Assembly: GCA_018221005.1 (NCBI GenBank)
Contig: JAAOXW010000015.1
Location: 1-35,940 of the forward strand
Length of the DNA: 35,940 nt
From: Candidatus Altarchaeota archaeon
GTDB taxonomy: Archaea > SpSt-1190
Direction of reading: 5' to 3'
Part shown: positions 22,201-29,283 of the stretch, piece by piece
Position numbering within the stretch: position 1 is the stretch's first letter
Layout: the number at the start of each line of letters is the position of its first letter
The notes under the pieces: model-generated
What the model was told of the DNA's origin: nothing
What the model saw: only the letters and a program-made list of their open reading frames with translations
The model's database searches: none
Translations under genes and position numbers: made by a program

Positions 22201-23447
22201 CAAAAGCATTCTGTTCCAAGACCTCCTGTCGCTTCCCATACACCATCCACACAAGTGTAACCGCCACAGGTCTTCGCACCCCCAATAAGTTCAAGTCCGG
22301 AAGTACATTCTTTTATGGTTCCCAAATCACAACAAAAACTACCATCAACAACCCCACTTTCATCTGAATTGCAACAATTTATGGTGCTGGCCAACCATTC
22401 ACCTGTGCTAAGGCATGTGCATGCCGTTGGACTTAAATCTGAATTGGCGGTCCAAGAGCCAGAATTGCAAAACAAATCATCTCCAAAATTTTCGCAGCTT
22501 TGGTCGCCATAACAAGTGCTGCTATATACACAATCATCACTTCCAGCACAACAAGCGTCGTCATTAGAATCAGGAGAGCAACCGCCAGAACAGGCTCTGC
22601 TCAACCAATATTCACTTGCGGCATTACCACAACAAGCATCAGTTCCAAAATATTTGATACCTTTATCACCTAAAGTTTGGTCAGTGCAATCCTCACAAAC
22701 ACTTCCCGCATCTTCGGCACAATCACTACATGCATTAGAGGAAGAAGCCCATCCAGAGGATGAACAGTAGTACGTCCCTTCATCAGTACCCAAATCAATA
22801 GTCATTTCACTGCAAGTATATAATGAATAAGTGCAAGGCTTTGGTTGGCCTGAATTGCAACCATAGTATATTGAGTTGTAAACGCCATCTTCCAAATAAT
22901 AGTCCGTAGTATCGTCACAACACGCAGTTCCTGTCCACGTTTTTCCTTCGTCGACGCAGGCAGCGGGACAACTTTCATGAACATTATCTGCAGATACCCA
23001 AGCGCCGGAGTAACAGTAGAGCTTTACATCTGCGGTAACGGAATCACAGTCCCCTTTTTGAGTTCCTTTGTCAGCAACACCACAACTGTAAAGTGTTCCG
23101 CTCGCACATGCATATTTTCCGGTGTGAAAACTTCTTGAACCTGAACAGGTTGCCCAAACGGAATCAAAACAAAAGTAAGGGCCAGCAGCCCAAAGCTCAC
23201 CAATAAACGTGGCTTCGTTTTGAGACTCACAAACGGGACCTCCCGCAGTATCCGTACAAGTCATTGAAATTCTGTCATCGTCATAAATTACGCTTGGGGC
23301 ACAATCGATAGAACAATCCTCGGAATCGCACTCATCTGCACAGTAATAGCCAGTTTTAGGAAAACAATCAAAAGAGAAACCAATTTCCGTAAACAAACCA
23401 AAAAAGAACACTAAAAACAAAACGGAGAACACAGCTTGCCTTTTCAC
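19287..23447 (-). CDS. Giant cysteine-rich surface protein with C-terminal membrane anchor
   Basis: This 1386-aa exported protein begins with a signal peptide (residues about 1-26, MKRQAVFSVLFLVFFFGLF). About 1,150 residues follow with a very high cysteine content and recurring short modules of the form C-x(n)-C then T-Y-Y-C-x(2-4)-W (for instance TYYCSSSGW, TYYCLSSIW, TYYCHQDNW, VYYCTDNGW). At about 1090-1200 are two cysteine-rich repeats (CGDGVCQVGECSACTEDC and CGNNVCEEGECSICLSDC). Then comes an Ig-like or CARDB-like domain without cysteine (VNFDDIKIGQYGIVTFTIEN), a membrane helix (FEFLVSIAGILGVGFSVW, about 1325-1345) and a Gly/Tyr-rich tail. It must be exported and disulfide-bonded. The start is GTG. 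Role probably adhesion, cell contact or S-layer-like (inference). Confidence 0.88.
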   Translation of the reverse strand: MKRQAVFSVLFLVFFFGLFTEIGFSFDCFPKTGYYCADECDSEDCSIDCAPSVIYDDDRISMTCTDTAGGPVCESQNEATFIGELWAAGPYFCFDSVWATCSGSRSFHTGKYACASGTLYSCGVADKGTQKGDCDSVTADVKLYCYSGAWVSADNVHESCPAACVDEGKTWTGTACCDDTTDYYLEDGVYNSIYYGCNSGQPKPCTYSLYTCSEMTIDLGTDEGTYYCSSSGWASSSNACSDCAEDAGSVCEDCTDQTLGDKGIKYFGTDACCGNAASEYWLSRACSGGCSPDSNDDACCAGSDDCVYSSTCYGDQSCENFGDDLFCNSGSWTANSDLSPTACTCLSTGEWLASTINCCNSDESGVVDGSFCCDLGTIKECTSGLELIGGAKTCGGYTCVDGVWEATGGLGTECFCDGIPGCSSDSEYCELQGKTSACVYGDLCYDGNDDVTVSGITYVCKIGDSVTCGEWLLKNGEDCTQDLNCYSEKCVAELNYNNYVCSDPNYCPDGVSTHYKGSWGCHGNGEKTQCVYSTTYGRSQWDTANEVTCSSSSEVGDIGNQPFRAGKVIEASGKCTAGVCDSEIEFKDTCVSPTQLTEYYLSGETKVSATHSTSSYQSCFNGNNYNTSKCVTYLTRGKLVWEPHSLDSGEDYCTGCSKSWINNGCCETGDDITPYLNGEPTGAACENGVPKTCSGTSCSSTINVEAETYYCLSSIWTPQTLSIDSCQGACEAEAYDWNGACCYSANEGLDGNELCHNNIWYSATGNKGTYFNEYLSDDAIWNVCTTPDTYLVLNINGDDTKFICNGEVWEDEECAAQGDTSRTMCEEVCGKDWVGETDLTTCCGNNAEDEFEINGTYACADGGAQMCTIACDSLDIGATTYYCHQDNWQDNSLFVGSTLVQGPAESSGCCNYGQCWDAGCFDSGLQEGTICSQGTWVECTTDNLCQSMTVAGQVYYCTDNGWAIESETFCDIMSGACSEGVCKKCGLDYNFGEDVEGLMCTSAGIFSGTCMSDDDCVASNDCTQGVCDGGQCAQANLACGTTCPTGFCSGAGLCSPPLASGQVCACGELCSSGLYCDDTTSVCKTPESCGDGVCQVGECSACTEDCTLDQCIDDGTCSTLIGETCQNSGDCSCYGASCNPTSPQSDSRGCFANVCGNNVCEEGECSICLSDCSADTCSDNGQCDLVLGETCENSPNDCTCSLSVSEVNFDDIKIGQYGIVTFTIENTGNVPMIVDLDLIAAGIETNWLGSKRKQLSPGEFEDIEIRAKASSQGTYNINVLASSSQAGDLNVGTIAVVVKSSNFFADALALFKGSELYGTIFEPFEFLVSIAGILGVGFSVWKLFFSKVKKTNPYRMPLQGYYGSGYNRGYYNRQGGQFKGYYRQFK

Positions 23448-23468
23448 ATAAAATCTAAGCTTCGGCGG

Positions 23469-23480
23469 TATTTTTACTTT
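23469..23480 (-). promoter_or_regulatory. TATA-like box for the cysteine-rich protein gene
   Basis: AAAGTAAAAATA on the minus strand lies 22-33 nt upstream of the GTG at 23447. It sits directly after the upstream gene's stop at 23484. Confidence 0.45.
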
Positions 23481-23483
23481 ACT

Positions 23484-25739
23484 CTAGGTTGAAATCTGGG
23501 CTGTCTGGAATCTTCCTTTACTCTCAATCAAGTAAGGTAAATATTTAATTGATTTGAAAGAAGAAGCAACCCTGTTTGCAGCGTAAGCTGTCATTGCCGG
23601 ACCTACTGCAAAGAAGGCGTACGCCCCCTTTGTGAGCTGTGTGGCGGCATTAAGTGCTTTTTCTGCCACGGGAACCTCGGCCATTGCTTCTGACAAGTCT
23701 AGTTGGTACTCTTTCTGGAGGCCGTGTAATCTTTGTATTTCATTCAAATGACCTGCGAGAACTTGCTGGTAGGTTGCAATTTCAGACAAATCATTCACAA
23801 CATTCTGGCTTTCAATGTTGAAATCATTAGCGAGATTGTATTGCTCAAGGGCCGCCTCGTATTGTGCATAATATCTGTTGATGTACTCATCGCTCGTAAT
23901 GCCCATGTCCTCATAAAGATATCTTGCAAGAGCATATTCATTCACTGGCGCATCCGGATCGAGGGTGTTTAAAGTGTCTGGATCCATGTCTATTTCACCA
24001 TCGTTATCCAAATCCCAGTCTTCAATATAATCCAGTAAGCCATCACCATCCATATCCATTTTTTCGAGCCCCAACTCATTCCAAGTCACATATGTACCCT
24101 GAAGGTCTGCTTGAACTTGTTCAAAGGCAGTTTGAACTTCATCAGAGTAAGTGGTGTACATTGCCATTGAGTCTTGGTCATTAATCTGCCAAATCACCTT
24201 ACCATCACCGTCTTCAACAAAGGTAATGTCAGTAACTCCGTCATTATCCAAATCCCAATCGCCATTTTCGGTGTCAGGAACCCACTCACCATCAACTTTC
24301 TTTAATTTGTAGTCTGCTTTTCCATCGCCATCACTATCAATGAAGAGATTGTCAATAGTGTCCATGATTTCCATTGCGGCTTCATATTTGGCGTGTGCTA
24401 CGAGCCAGTCACCATATTTCTCATTTATTAACGGATCGGTCGTAATGCCCATATCTTCAAATAAGTATCTTGAAAGCGCTTCTTCATTTACGGGCGCATC
24501 CGGATCGAGGGTGTTTAAAGTGTCTGGATCCATGTCTATTTCACCATCGTTATCCAAATCCCAGTCTTCTTCATAATCAATCAGGCCATCTCCATCAATA
24601 TCAGCAACCGCCATGAATTCTGCCATGTAAGTATCATATTGCGCCACTAGGTCTTCGTGCCTTCCGGCACTAATTTCTGCGAGTAGTCGGAGTCTGCCCC
24701 CAGTACCCGAATATTCATCACCTAATTCTTGTTCGGCTAAATCCATAATACCTTGGACTCTTTGAACTTCCGCCTGGGCACCATCATATACACCTTGAGC
24801 CAACATCATTCGTCTCCAAGTGACCCACCATGCAACGGCTGCTGCACCCAGTCCAAAAATAACTGCGGGAACAACTGCCTTCCATTTGACTTTCTTTTCT
24901 TTCTCAAGCGCTTTAACCATGAGTTTCTTATTACCAAGAGGAATCTCACCATAGTTAGTCAGTTGGTCGATTTCACTCTGCATAGTTCCAAGGACTGAAT
25001 TCGCAAGAATTCCTGCTGCATCGCTTTCATATGAAAAAATCACATCGGGAGTTCTACCTGCATTCACAGCAGCTCTAAATTCATCATTAAGTAAAGTGTA
25101 AACATCAGTTCTTGCGGCTTTTTCAAGAGAAAATATTTTATCCTGAACTTTTTTAGTTGTCTTATAACTTTTCAAAAAGTCCTTTCTCAATTTTTTATTG
25201 AAGTCTTGAATCTCCCCTTTGAGCTTACTGATTTGCCCCCTCATCTTCTTGCGGGCTTTTCTTTTGGCCCCCCTCTTTTCAGGAGTATCAATCCACTCAG
25301 AAAGAATTTTCTTATTTTTGGTCCTAAGTGTCTGGAAATATGTGTTTATGTCGCTCTTTAGTTTCTGTCTCTGACCTTCGCCTTCGGTGAGAGAGTGATT
25401 AAGTTTCCCAACTAACTTATCATCCAAAAGCTGGAAGTTGAGCACATATGCGTCTTTTTCAAGAACTTCTGCAGTCTCAGCCCTTGAGTCTTTCAATGAA
25501 AGTCGATAATCTTTATTTTTCAACTCGCCAACCAAACGCCCTTCGGGGCGTCCAGACCACTTATTTTCTATGGGGTCCATGAGAATTCCTTCATCGAAAT
25601 CAAGCTCTTCTTGTTTGAAATGTGCTGCAATTGCAGGATCAATGTTCCTCCAAAAAAGGTTGGCAAAGTAAAAATCAGAATATTGTGCAGTCTCACCGGG
25701 TCGAGTAGTTGCCCTGTGCGTCTGTGTAGTTACCGACAT
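23484..25739 (-). CDS. Membrane protein with EF-hand/thrombospondin-3-like acidic repeats
   Basis: This 751-aa protein has a basic, helical first part with a coiled-coil-like stretch (about 130-230), a membrane helix (AVVPAVIFGLGAAAVAWWVT, about 289-308), a long second part, and a further hydrophobic segment near the C-terminus (about 700-725). The second part contains acidic DxDGDG-type loops: DIDGDGLIDYEEDWDLDNDG and DMDGDGLLDYIEDWDLDNDG, about 180 residues apart and each followed by EIDMDPDTLNTLDPDAPVNE, plus DSDGDGKADYKL and WDLDNDGVTD between them. Such loops usually bind calcium. No signal peptide is present. It is transcribed in the same direction as the cysteine-rich gene, with 36 bp between. 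Function unknown. Confidence 0.8.
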   Translation of the reverse strand: MSVTTQTHRATTRPGETAQYSDFYFANLFWRNIDPAIAAHFKQEELDFDEGILMDPIENKWSGRPEGRLVGELKNKDYRLSLKDSRAETAEVLEKDAYVLNFQLLDDKLVGKLNHSLTEGEGQRQKLKSDINTYFQTLRTKNKKILSEWIDTPEKRGAKRKARKKMRGQISKLKGEIQDFNKKLRKDFLKSYKTTKKVQDKIFSLEKAARTDVYTLLNDEFRAAVNAGRTPDVIFSYESDAAGILANSVLGTMQSEIDQLTNYGEIPLGNKKLMVKALEKEKKVKWKAVVPAVIFGLGAAAVAWWVTWRRMMLAQGVYDGAQAEVQRVQGIMDLAEQELGDEYSGTGGRLRLLAEISAGRHEDLVAQYDTYMAEFMAVADIDGDGLIDYEEDWDLDNDGEIDMDPDTLNTLDPDAPVNEEALSRYLFEDMGITTDPLINEKYGDWLVAHAKYEAAMEIMDTIDNLFIDSDGDGKADYKLKKVDGEWVPDTENGDWDLDNDGVTDITFVEDGDGKVIWQINDQDSMAMYTTYSDEVQTAFEQVQADLQGTYVTWNELGLEKMDMDGDGLLDYIEDWDLDNDGEIDMDPDTLNTLDPDAPVNEYALARYLYEDMGITSDEYINRYYAQYEAALEQYNLANDFNIESQNVVNDLSEIATYQQVLAGHLNEIQRLHGLQKEYQLDLSEAMAEVPVAEKALNAATQLTKGAYAFFAVGPAMTAYAANRVASSFKSIKYLPYLIESKGRFQTAQIST
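23947..24023 (-). repeat. 77-bp perfect internal repeat, copy A
   Basis: This stretch is identical at all 77 bases to 24493-24569 within the same gene. It encodes the second acidic loop and the DPDTLNTLDPDAP block. Confidence 0.85.
24493..24569 (-). repeat. 77-bp perfect internal repeat, copy B
   Basis: Partner of 23947-24023. Identity at every base, including third codon positions, points to recent duplication or gene conversion, while the flanks have diverged. Confidence 0.85.
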
Positions 25740-25760
25740 ACAAGCTCACACAAGTTCAAC

Positions 25761-25770
25761 TTATAATATT
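25761..25770 (-). promoter_or_regulatory. TATA-like box for the 751-aa protein gene
   Basis: AATATTATAA on the minus strand lies 22-31 nt upstream of the ATG at 25739. Confidence 0.45.
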
Positions 25771-25799
25771 TTCCCGACTTAGGAAGGGCAAAGAAGGCC

Positions 25800-26039
25800 T
25801 TATTCCTTGTATTCAATAACTTTTGGGGCGTTCATAGCCTCGTAACACTTATCAGAAATTTCAAGATCGGGGTGTGCATAAGGCTTGGCCTCAACTTCCC
25901 CATTTCTTTTCACAACATTTACGAGTCCATCGTCCAGAATGTTAATGGAATTAATGTCGTTTGCAAAGGCACAGTAGCTACCTGGTTTTTCAGCATACTC
26001 GCCGCTTGAAAGCTCCTTTGTCATGTATATCCCACACAT
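25800..26039 (-). CDS. Small unknown protein (79 aa)
   Basis: This acidic 79-aa protein begins MCGIYMTKELSSGEYAEKPG and ends APKVIEYKE, with three cysteines and no recognisable motif or membrane segment. An alternative start at the second methionine (26024) would give a box-to-start spacing of about 24-32 nt from the AT run at 26048-26056, so either start is possible. The stop of the upstream gene at 26047 is only 8 bp away, so the two genes probably form one operon. Confidence 0.6.
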   Translation of the reverse strand: MCGIYMTKELSSGEYAEKPGSYCAFANDINSINILDDGLVNVVKRNGEVEAKPYAHPDLEISDKCYEAMNAPKVIEYKE

Positions 26040-26046
26040 AAGTCCC

Positions 26047-26886
26047 TTATATTTTTTTACGTTTCAGTAATTTCTTGAATTCTGAGCCCAAGTGAGGGGT
26101 GAATCTTCCCTCAGAAAGCTCGTAAACACCGAAGTTAAACCCATTTGGAGTTGGAACCACCCCAACATAAACCGTCGCAAGATTGAACCTATCCAATAGG
26201 TCCTTTGGTTCTGGCGTAATCTCCCTCTCCCTAAAGCCAACAACAACTCCTGATTGATTACGTCCCAAATATGGATAGGCCCGCAAGGCGGGCTTCAAGT
26301 AGTAATCATATATTTCACTTTGTTGTAGGTCGTCCAAGTGGCATTCCCTTGTCCACTCAGGCATATTTCTGCTTGGGGCTATCTTCATATCGTAGCCATC
26401 AAATTCAGCGGTAAATAAAGTCTTTACTGGAAATTTTAAAGAGGAGATGTCATGAGTTTTTCCGCGGGCGCTTCCCTGTCCATCAAGAATATCATAAATT
26501 TCATTATGTGATTGTGCTTGAACCAAATCCCTAAGAACTTTTCTGGCGTCCGGTATTGGTAAATTAGATTTCAATATGTTATAATCAGTCACACCATCCA
26601 AGCTCTCAGAAAGTCTTTCAAAATCAGGCAAAGTGGTGTGTGAAACAATGGTCTCTTTCAAAGTTATAAAATCCTCAATGTCCATAAAATAATATACCAG
26701 ACTCATTTCGAGTTTGTCCTCAATTTCATTGCAGTAAAAACCCTGAGGCATCGCCCTTGCAGAAGCAGGAAGGAAGGCTTTGTGTAAATGAAGCGCAGGT
26801 ACATCTTCTGAATCAACCCCTTGCTCTTCGGCAATGAAGTAGGTGGGTCGCTTAGTACCTTTTGGCATTTTGATAAACGTGGGCAC
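26047..26886 (-). CDS. Unknown protein (279 aa)
   Basis: This soluble protein with no signal peptide or membrane helix has mixed alpha/beta character. Noticeable segments are PTYFIAEEQGVDSEDVPALH, a conserved-looking RKVLRDLVQAQSHNEIYDIL, and a C-terminal half with strand-rich FNLATVYVGVVPTPNGFNFG followed by a basic tail (KKLLKRKKI). The start is GTG, set by a TATA-like box at 26904-26916; ATG at 26868 is an alternative. It is probably co-transcribed with the 79-aa gene. I do not recognise the family. Confidence 0.72.
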   Translation of the reverse strand: MPTFIKMPKGTKRPTYFIAEEQGVDSEDVPALHLHKAFLPASARAMPQGFYCNEIEDKLEMSLVYYFMDIEDFITLKETIVSHTTLPDFERLSESLDGVTDYNILKSNLPIPDARKVLRDLVQAQSHNEIYDILDGQGSARGKTHDISSLKFPVKTLFTAEFDGYDMKIAPSRNMPEWTRECHLDDLQQSEIYDYYLKPALRAYPYLGRNQSGVVVGFREREITPEPKDLLDRFNLATVYVGVVPTPNGFNFGVYELSEGRFTPHLGSEFKKLLKRKKI

Positions 26887-26903
26887 TTCAGTATGAGGGC
26901 GTG

Positions 26904-26916
26904 TATACTATAAAAC
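26904..26916 (-). promoter_or_regulatory. TATA-like box for the 279-aa gene
   Basis: GTTTTATAGTATA on the minus strand lies 18-30 nt upstream of the GTG at 26886. Confidence 0.45.
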
Positions 26917-27055
26917 TATTACTATCGAGAGGTAGAGAACAAAAGGGGTAGAACTCCAGAGGTCAATCAGGGGTAGAAGTATTAATGCTATTCGTAAGAA
27001 GTTGGGGTTTGCAAAAAGGGGTTTATTGATAGCTCCTGAACTTATCCATTGTGCT

Positions 27056-27170
27056 TAAACTGGGATTAATCAGGTATAACATGGGCATAACTGAGATTAA
27101 CCACGTATAACTGGGACTAACTGGCCTAAACTGGGATTAACCATGTATAACCGGGGTATAACTGAGATTA
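27056..27170 (+). repeat. Degenerate GATTAA/GTATAAC repeats
   Basis: A 44-base unit at 27056-27099 recurs at 27127-27170, 71 bp apart, with five mismatches. Each unit is itself built from two related halves (GGGATTAA...GTATAAC and TAACTGAGATTA). A further related half lies at 27093-27120 and a decayed one beyond 27170. Confidence 0.7.
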
Positions 27171-27241
27171 GCAAGGCATAAACAGGGATCTCTGGACAAA
27201 AAAGTTTATTAACCTTCCACGTCCCACCATTACATAAAATC

Positions 27242-27270
27242 CCTGAGGTGGCCTTCGGGCCATTCTCAGG
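27242..27270 (+). repeat. UUCG hairpin upstream of the NYN gene
   Basis: CCTGAG and CTCAGG form a lower stem, and TGGCC/GGCCA an upper stem closed by a C(TTCG)G loop, with a small internal bulge. It is about 20 bp upstream of the NYN-gene TATA box. Confidence 0.7.
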
Positions 27271-27287
27271 CCCTATTTTCAATAATT

Positions 27288-27297
27288 AATTTAATTA
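27288..27297 (+). promoter_or_regulatory. TATA-like box for the NYN gene
   Basis: AATTTAATTA lies 19-28 nt upstream of the ATG at 27316 and favours that start over the GTG at 27301. Confidence 0.4.
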
Positions 27298-27315
27298 TGT
27301 GTGTGTTGTACTTCA

Positions 27316-27891
27316 ATGTCCTCAGACGAAGTGATAATATTTATTGACGGAAGCAACTTGTATCATTCTCTCAAAAGGGGACTGAAAATGAAAAAGCTTA
27401 ATCTTTCTAAATTTGTAGAAATGTTAACAAATAAAAGAAAGCTCAAGGAGGTTAACTACTACAATGCGCCAAAAGTGCCTGCAGGTACGGAAGCTGCAGA
27501 AATTCATAGAAGATTTATTGAGTACGTAAAATCCCTTCCAAAATTTAAAGTTAAACTTGGAAAAATATCCAGAAAAACTAAATTTTGTTTTGCCTGTGAA
27601 AAATATTCAAAGGTTGCTGTTGAGAAAAAAGTTGATGTCATGATTGCGACAGATATGTTTGCTGCAGCAATTAGTGGCAAGTGTGGAACTATTATACTTG
27701 TTTCTGGAGACAATGATTTTACATACGTTGTATCTGAAATCAAAAAGTTGGATATCGATGTTGAGGTTGCTTGTTTTAGGAATAGCCTTGCCGCAGAACT
27801 TAGGGGTTCTGCTACCCATGTAATAACCTTAGACAAACTTAAGTTAGACGAAACCTGTAAACGCAAACCACTAACTGAACTTGGCTTCTAA
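27316..27891 (+). CDS. NYN-domain (LabA/DUF88) putative ribonuclease
   Basis: This 191-aa NYN domain is a PIN-like fold. FIDGSNLYHSL (residues about 9-19) has the first acidic residue and the conserved Asn. KKVDVMIATDMFAAA and ILVSGDNDFTYVVSEIKK give the remaining acidic residues expected for metal-dependent RNA cleavage. A Cys-x2-Cys (CFACEKYSK) sits in the middle. NYN proteins are thought to process or degrade RNA. The product is cytoplasmic. ATG at 27316 is chosen from the promoter and the usual few residues before the first strand. It converges on the double-SIS gene, five bases from its stop. Confidence 0.85.
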   Translation: MSSDEVIIFIDGSNLYHSLKRGLKMKKLNLSKFVEMLTNKRKLKEVNYYNAPKVPAGTEAAEIHRRFIEYVKSLPKFKVKLGKISRKTKFCFACEKYSKVAVEKKVDVMIATDMFAAAISGKCGTIILVSGDNDFTYVVSEIKKLDIDVEVACFRNSLAAELRGSATHVITLDKLKLDETCKRKPLTELGF

Positions 27892-27896
27892 ATGAG

Positions 27897-28973
27897 TTAA
27901 AATCCCTCACTTCTGACCTTCTTCACCATATCCGTCTTCCCAGGGTCCGTCCCCCTGAATCTGGCCACCCAATAAGTGAGCCATTCAATGGCAATCATCT
28001 GTGTGATGGGACTCAACAGGTCGTCCAAGACGGGGTCTGAAGAAACCTTGACGGGTTCGATTTTGAGGAGTTTGGCCTTTTTCCCCCATAGTTTGGCCAC
28101 CTTTTCCGCGTGCTCCCGTATGGGTGCATAGGTGGGGGGCATGAAAAGGACTAAACCTTGTTTACGTTTATTCGCCTTTTCTAGGGTTTCAATTGAAGAG
28201 TGGAGGAATTCTTCAGTCATTACTGCTGCTGAATCTTCCTTCACTGCTTCCATAGTCATTATCATGGCTGCCTTGTAGGCCATCCCAAATCGAGGGCCAT
28301 CCCCCATGAAATAAGCGGGCAACATTTTGTCAAAAGTTTTGGCCTCTTTCTTCCACTTATCCTCACAATTAATAGTCAGTTCATCAATTAAGAGAGCAAT
28401 TCTTTCCACTTCCTTCGAGATGTCCTGCTTTGCCAGTTCTGACAGAATCATCAGTAGTAAAATCATTGAACTGTGGAAGGTTTGAGTTGAAGGGGTGGGT
28501 TTTTCTGGATACATAGTAGTCGAAGTAGCAAGAACAATACCCTTATGATCTGCAATTTTCCAAATCCCCTCGCCAATGTTATTGGGGTCTGCTTGAAGGT
28601 TAGTTATTGCAATTAATTTGCAACCCTTTTCAATGGCCAGCTCCATGGCATCCATGGTGTCCTTGGTCTTGCCGGACTGAGTTAGAAAAATTACAAGAGT
28701 CTCGGGCCCCAAAGCTTTGGGGGGATAGTCTGCCATAGTTCGAGAGTGAATTACTTCAAGAGGTTTATCTCCAAAGGCCTTGTACAAGTATTGACAGGAG
28801 AGGGGAATTGAAAATTTATCCCCACAGCCCGTAAGAATGATGTGATTAAATTCGAGGAAGCGAAGGGCAGCCACCTTCTCCCTATTGTCTTCCAAAGTTG
28901 TCTTAACTGCCTTCCCTTGCTCCAGTATGAACTTTCGCATTTGAGTTGAATCTTTTCCTAAGTGGGTTGCCAT
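27897..28973 (-). CDS. Double-SIS-domain sugar-phosphate isomerase-like protein
   Basis: This 358-aa protein has two SIS domains arranged as in the isomerase half of GlmS, without the glutaminase domain. First: HIILTGCGDKFSIPLSCQYL, LVIFLTQSGKTKDTMDAMEL, KLIAITNLQ. Second: AYFMGDGPRFGMAYKAAMIM, AAVMTEEFLHSS (the E-x-x-H-x-S-type loop), LVLFMPP. The C-terminus lacks the usual VTVE ending. Likely activity is an aldose/ketose phosphate isomerisation or deamination, such as phosphoglucose isomerase or glucosamine-6-phosphate deaminase; position beside gap and pgk suggests a sugar-phosphate step (inference). ATG at 28973 is favoured over 28988 because a TATA-like box lies at 28993-29002. Confidence 0.84.
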   Translation of the reverse strand: MATHLGKDSTQMRKFILEQGKAVKTTLEDNREKVAALRFLEFNHIILTGCGDKFSIPLSCQYLYKAFGDKPLEVIHSRTMADYPPKALGPETLVIFLTQSGKTKDTMDAMELAIEKGCKLIAITNLQADPNNIGEGIWKIADHKGIVLATSTTMYPEKPTPSTQTFHSSMILLLMILSELAKQDISKEVERIALLIDELTINCEDKWKKEAKTFDKMLPAYFMGDGPRFGMAYKAAMIMTMEAVKEDSAAVMTEEFLHSSIETLEKANKRKQGLVLFMPPTYAPIREHAEKVAKLWGKKAKLLKIEPVKVSSDPVLDDLLSPITQMIAIEWLTYWVARFRGTDPGKTDMVKKVRSEGF

Positions 28974-28992
28974 AACGGAGGTACACATATGG

Positions 28993-29002
28993 AATAAATA
29001 AA
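28993..29002 (-). promoter_or_regulatory. TATA-like box for the double-SIS gene
   Basis: TTTATTTATT on the minus strand lies 20-29 nt upstream of the ATG at 28973 and gives the gene its own promoter. Confidence 0.5.
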
Positions 29003-29260
29003 CTATTCAACCGTGAACCAAGCCAAAAATTGCTCAGGAACCTTAATTTTTCCCAAATGAAGTAGTGCATCAAGGTACGCCCATGCAATTCCAAAGGCTT
29101 CAATGGCATCCTCACGCTCCCCTTTCTCCATAAAATGCACTGCATCATTGGCATAGGCTTGGGAGAGGGTCATAATTTGCTTAACACTTGCCCCAGTATC
29201 AAGGCTCTCAACAACCTTGAGAACTGTCTGCAGCTTGGCTAACTGGGCTTCTAGGTTCAT
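29003..29260 (-). CDS. DUF357 family protein
   Basis: This small helical protein of 85 aa has the DUF357 pattern: AYANDAVHFMEKGEREDAIE, then AFGIAWAYLDALLHLGKIKV, the D-A-x-H-F-x-x-K-G and A-x-x-Y-x-D-x-x-x-x-L-G elements. DUF357 is a widespread archaeal family of unknown biochemical role. ATG at 29260 gives the usual length. A GTG at 29296 with a weak AGAGG SD, overlapping the end of gap, is an alternative start. It lies downstream of gap in the same direction, so it probably belongs to the pgk-gap transcript. Confidence 0.82.
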   Translation of the reverse strand: MNLEAQLAKLQTVLKVVESLDTGASVKQIMTLSQAYANDAVHFMEKGEREDAIEAFGIAWAYLDALLHLGKIKVPEQFLAWFTVE

Positions 29261-29283
29261 GTAAAGAGGGAGCGCCCATGCTT

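Larger units (their letters stand above)
26887..27315. other. Gene-free region with degenerate repeats
   Basis: No convincing gene is visible on either strand over about 430 bp. The left part has the minus-strand promoter and three GTAGA-containing repeats (GAGGTAGAGA at 26929, GGGGTAGAAC at 26945, GGGGTAGAAG at 26970). The centre holds degenerate repeats (27056-27170). The right part has an AT-rich TTTATTAACC at about 27202-27211, a hairpin (27242-27270) and the promoter of the NYN gene. Confidence 0.7.

Noticed and set aside
25538..25551. The CGCCC-TTCG-GGGCG hairpin as part of the tRNA-linked family
   Set aside because: It lies inside the coding sequence of the 751-aa protein and could arise from codon choice; it is not near a tRNA.
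27056..27170. A CRISPR array
   Set aside because: The repeats are degenerate, their spacing is irregular (halves of 30-32 bp and a 9-bp joint), there are no spacers of equal length and no cas gene is near.
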